Below, piece by piece: positions 62,533 through 64,000 of a stretch of 64,000 nucleotides of DNA (position 1 is the stretch's first letter; every line of letters starts with the position of its first letter). The notes beneath the pieces were generated by a model that was not told where the DNA came from, searched no databases, and saw only the letters and a list, made by a program, of their open reading frames with translations. This DNA is from Pseudoxanthomonas sp. (GTDB taxonomy: Bacteria; Pseudomonadota; Gammaproteobacteria; Xanthomonadales; Xanthomonadaceae), in contig NZ_DASYGY010000009.1 in NCBI RefSeq assembly GCF_035999195.1, forward strand, positions 186,001 to 250,000, given 5' to 3'. The translations under genes were made by a program, and so were the position numbers.

Positions 62533-63533
62533 CGTGCACCCCCTTTGTTGACGCGATCGAGACGGCCGTTTCGCCTGCAGGTGCCGGCTGTTTCAGCCTG
62601 GTAGAAGGTGGCGGGAGGAGCGTCAGAGCCAGTCTGTACACGCCCTATTCCACTGCTGTTGCCAACAGCGGCGGAGCTATCGACATGCCCCGTGATCGCC
62701 GTACTGGTCAACTCCCGCCGAGGAAACATATCAGCTAATTCTGCCCGTGGCAGAACTTCCACTTTTGCCCGCTCCCGCAAGGACACGGCGCGTACACGCC
62801 AGCGGAAGGCTGGTGATACACCGCTACGGGAACGCCGGCCTGCTCGATGATGACGCGTGACGCGCTCCGGCGAGCTTTCTTGCCCTTCTCCGCGTAATGC
62901 CGCTCCCGATACGTCAGCCAATTCTCGACCGCCTGCACCAGGACCGCATTGCTCGACAGCTCTTCCTTGTCGGCCAACGCATCGACCCGCTCCCACAGCT
63001 CTTCCTTCATCCGAAGGTTGCGCTTCACCTTGGGAGGTATCGCCATTGGGACCCCCTGAATTGTGGGGCCACTCTTGGCCCCCGATTGGCCCCACTAAAA
63101 CACGGGAAATGCCTGCTGTCAAAGGGGTGACAATAGACGTTTGTCTCTTATCGATAGAATAGACAAGCCCAAGCCGCGCGGCGGCTTCGCCGCCGTCGCG
63201 TCCGCGCATGCTTTGCAGCTCCGCATAGACGGTCCGGAACTGCTTGGCCTGCCTGACCAACAGGGATTGCCAGGCCATTTCCGAGGGGTCAAACGTGTGG
63301 CCCTCAGGCGTCACCAGACGGCCCCTGACGAGCCTGTAGGCCGACCAGGCAGGGTCAGGTAGCTCGCCATGCCGGAGGATGCGGAGAAGACGGAAGGCGG
63401 CGTAGGAAGGCGCTGCCCTCCCCGTCTCCCAGTGACCAACGGTACGAACACTGACGCCGAGGAGACCGGCTGCGGCCTCCCGATCGAGCCCGGAGAAGAC
63501 ACGGGCATCGCGGAACTGCTCGCGAGAAATCAG
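62529..63533 (-). pseudogene. VC1465-like Xer recombination activation factor, start codon missing or non-standard
   Basis: The conserved part spans about 63533 to 63119: LISREQFRDARVFSGLDREA, a helix-turn-helix with GVSVRTVGHWETGRAAPS, then PDPAWSAYRLVRGRLVTPEG and SEMAWQSLLVRQAKQFR. This matches my recollection of the VC1465 (XafT-like) phage factors that switch on XerCD at dif. The frame is open from 63584, but no ATG, GTG or TTG occurs before the GTG at 63314, which would remove the DNA-binding half. Downstream the frame stays open to 62529 and overlaps the SEC-C gene, so the true 3' end is unclear. Confidence 0.6.
62735..63046 (-). CDS. Ribbon-helix-helix protein with C-terminal SEC-C zinc motif
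   Basis: 103 residues. The N-terminal 50 residues look like a ribbon-helix-helix DNA-binding domain (KRNLRMKEELWERVDALADK, then SSNAVLVQAVENWL). The C-terminus has the SEC-C pattern CPCGSGQKWKFCH, where the last zinc ligand is His rather than Cys. It may act as a phage repressor or regulator. The clear domain content supports this frame over the overlapping long frame. Confidence 0.7.
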   Translation of the reverse strand: MAIPPKVKRNLRMKEELWERVDALADKEELSSNAVLVQAVENWLTYRERHYAEKGKKARRSASRVIIEQAGVPVAVYHQPSAGVYAPCPCGSGQKWKFCHGQN

Positions 63534-63553
63534 ACGCCGGCGTGGCCGGTTCC

Positions 63554-63581
63554 TTCGCGATGACTGCCTATTATGTAAAGT
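63554..63581 (+). other. dif-like XerCD site D (right junction)
   Basis: The centre TGCCTA and the XerD-type arm TTATGTAAAGT are intact, but the XerC side reads TTCGCGATGAC, a degenerate arm expected of phage DNA. Confidence 0.6.
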
Positions 63582-63677
63582 TGTCTAGGCAGGCCACGAC
63601 GGTTCCCTGTGCGGATGCCGGCGTCCGACCTAGCGTCCGCTTGGCCCACACAAGCCCCCGGCACGATCAGCTCTCGA

Positions 63678-64000
63678 TCAGCGGCCCTCCAGCACCTCAC
63701 GCACACGATGCGCGAGCTCCTGGAGCGTGAACGGTTTTCCGATCAGGTTGACGCCGGCGTCGAGGGCGCCGTTGTGGATGATCGCGTTGCGGCTGTAGCC
63801 CGTGGTGAAAAGCACCTTGAGATGGGGCCAGCGCCGGGTCGCTTCATCGGCGAGCTTGCGCCCGTTGGTCTGCGGCATGACGACGTCGGTGAACAACAGG
63901 CCGATCGAGGGCTCGGCTTCCAGGACCCTCAGCGCCGCCGCGGCGCTGTCGGCGGCGAAGACGCGGTAGCCCAGCTCGGTCAGCGCATCGACCGAGAACT
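63678..64000 (-). CDS. Response-regulator receiver domain, C-terminal part of a signalling protein (partial)
   Basis: The frame runs off the right edge; about 107 residues are visible. TDVVMPQTNGRKLAD carries the phosphoacceptor aspartate, FTTGYSRNAI the Thr/Ser switch region, and GKPFTLQELAHRVREVLEG the conserved lysine and last helix. The protein ends right after the receiver, as in hybrid histidine kinases with a C-terminal receiver (NGRKLADEA and TGYSRNAI are common in PAS-hybrid kinases); a stand-alone regulator is also possible. It probably marks resident sequence beyond the insertions. Confidence 0.8.
   Translation of the reverse strand, partial: FSVDALTELGYRVFAADSAAAALRVLEAEPSIGLLFTDVVMPQTNGRKLADEATRRWPHLKVLFTTGYSRNAIIHNGALDAGVNLIGKPFTLQELAHRVREVLEGR

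Larger units (their letters stand above)
61966..63576. mobile_element. Inovirus (filamentous phage) remnant integrated at a dif-like site
   Basis: A block of about 1.6 kb between direct repeats TGCCTATTATGT. It contains minus-strand genes for a VC1465-like Xer-activation factor, a ribbon-helix-helix/SEC-C protein and a small protein, plus a large intergenic hairpin. Joining the outer arms of the two junctions gives a clean dif-like site. Filamentous phages of Xanthomonas integrate at dif through host XerCD; the structural and replication genes are missing here. Confidence 0.55.

Overview
The window looks like part of a genomic-island region from a gammaproteobacterium, most likely of the Xanthomonadaceae (Stenotrophomonas/Xanthomonas/Luteimonas-like). 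The base composition is GC-rich, the dif-like sites carry a TTCGCATAA XerC arm, a remnant resembling an inovirus (filamentous phage) sits at such a site, and families such as BPSL0761 and VC1465-type proteins are common in that group. No rRNA, tRNA or CRISPR array was seen.

Region 1 (1-21.5 kb) is metal and envelope-stress resistance: the copA tail with cueR and a small HMA protein; an arsR-arsC-aqpS-arsH arsenic operon; a MerR/CDF pair with a classic 19-bp-spacer promoter; and one long minus-strand array (17.2 to 4.3 kb) running czcI-like, czcC, czcB, czcA, czcD, eptA, dgkA, membrane protein, arnT-like, GT2, LAB_N. That array joins Co/Zn/Cd efflux to lipid A modification. A P1B-4-type ATPase and a membrane protein run the other way.

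Region 2 (21.5-60.4 kb) is accessory DNA bounded by two directly repeated dif-like sites. From left to right it holds: a BPSL0761/SseB/small-protein module; a second copy of the HMA gene attached to a cueR scrap; an oxidoreductase and a tautomerase; a TPR-CHAT protein facing an operon of CD-NTase, E2-like protein, TM-SAVED protein and a second CHAT protein, with a divergent CapW regulator (a CBASS locus with extra caspase-like proteins); an orphan TnpS/TnpT resolution module; a type I secretion operon with a 2,763-residue lipase-RTX protein; a four-gene set of TerB-domain protein, BrxD-like ATPase, BrxHI-like helicase and PD-(D/E)XK-like protein, probably an undescribed defence system; and a RES/Xre toxin-antitoxin pair.

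Region 3 (60.4-64 kb) repeats the BPSL0761/SseB/small-protein module between oppositely oriented dif-like sites, followed by a roughly 1.6-kb inovirus remnant with a Xer-activation-factor-like gene between 12-bp direct repeats. The window ends inside a receiver domain of a signalling protein.

The most notable candidates are the CBASS/CHAT locus (25-34.4 kb), the TerB-BrxD-helicase-nuclease operon (50.3-58.1 kb), and the four dif-like sites that appear to have assembled the island. Assignments come from reading motifs only; no database search was possible.
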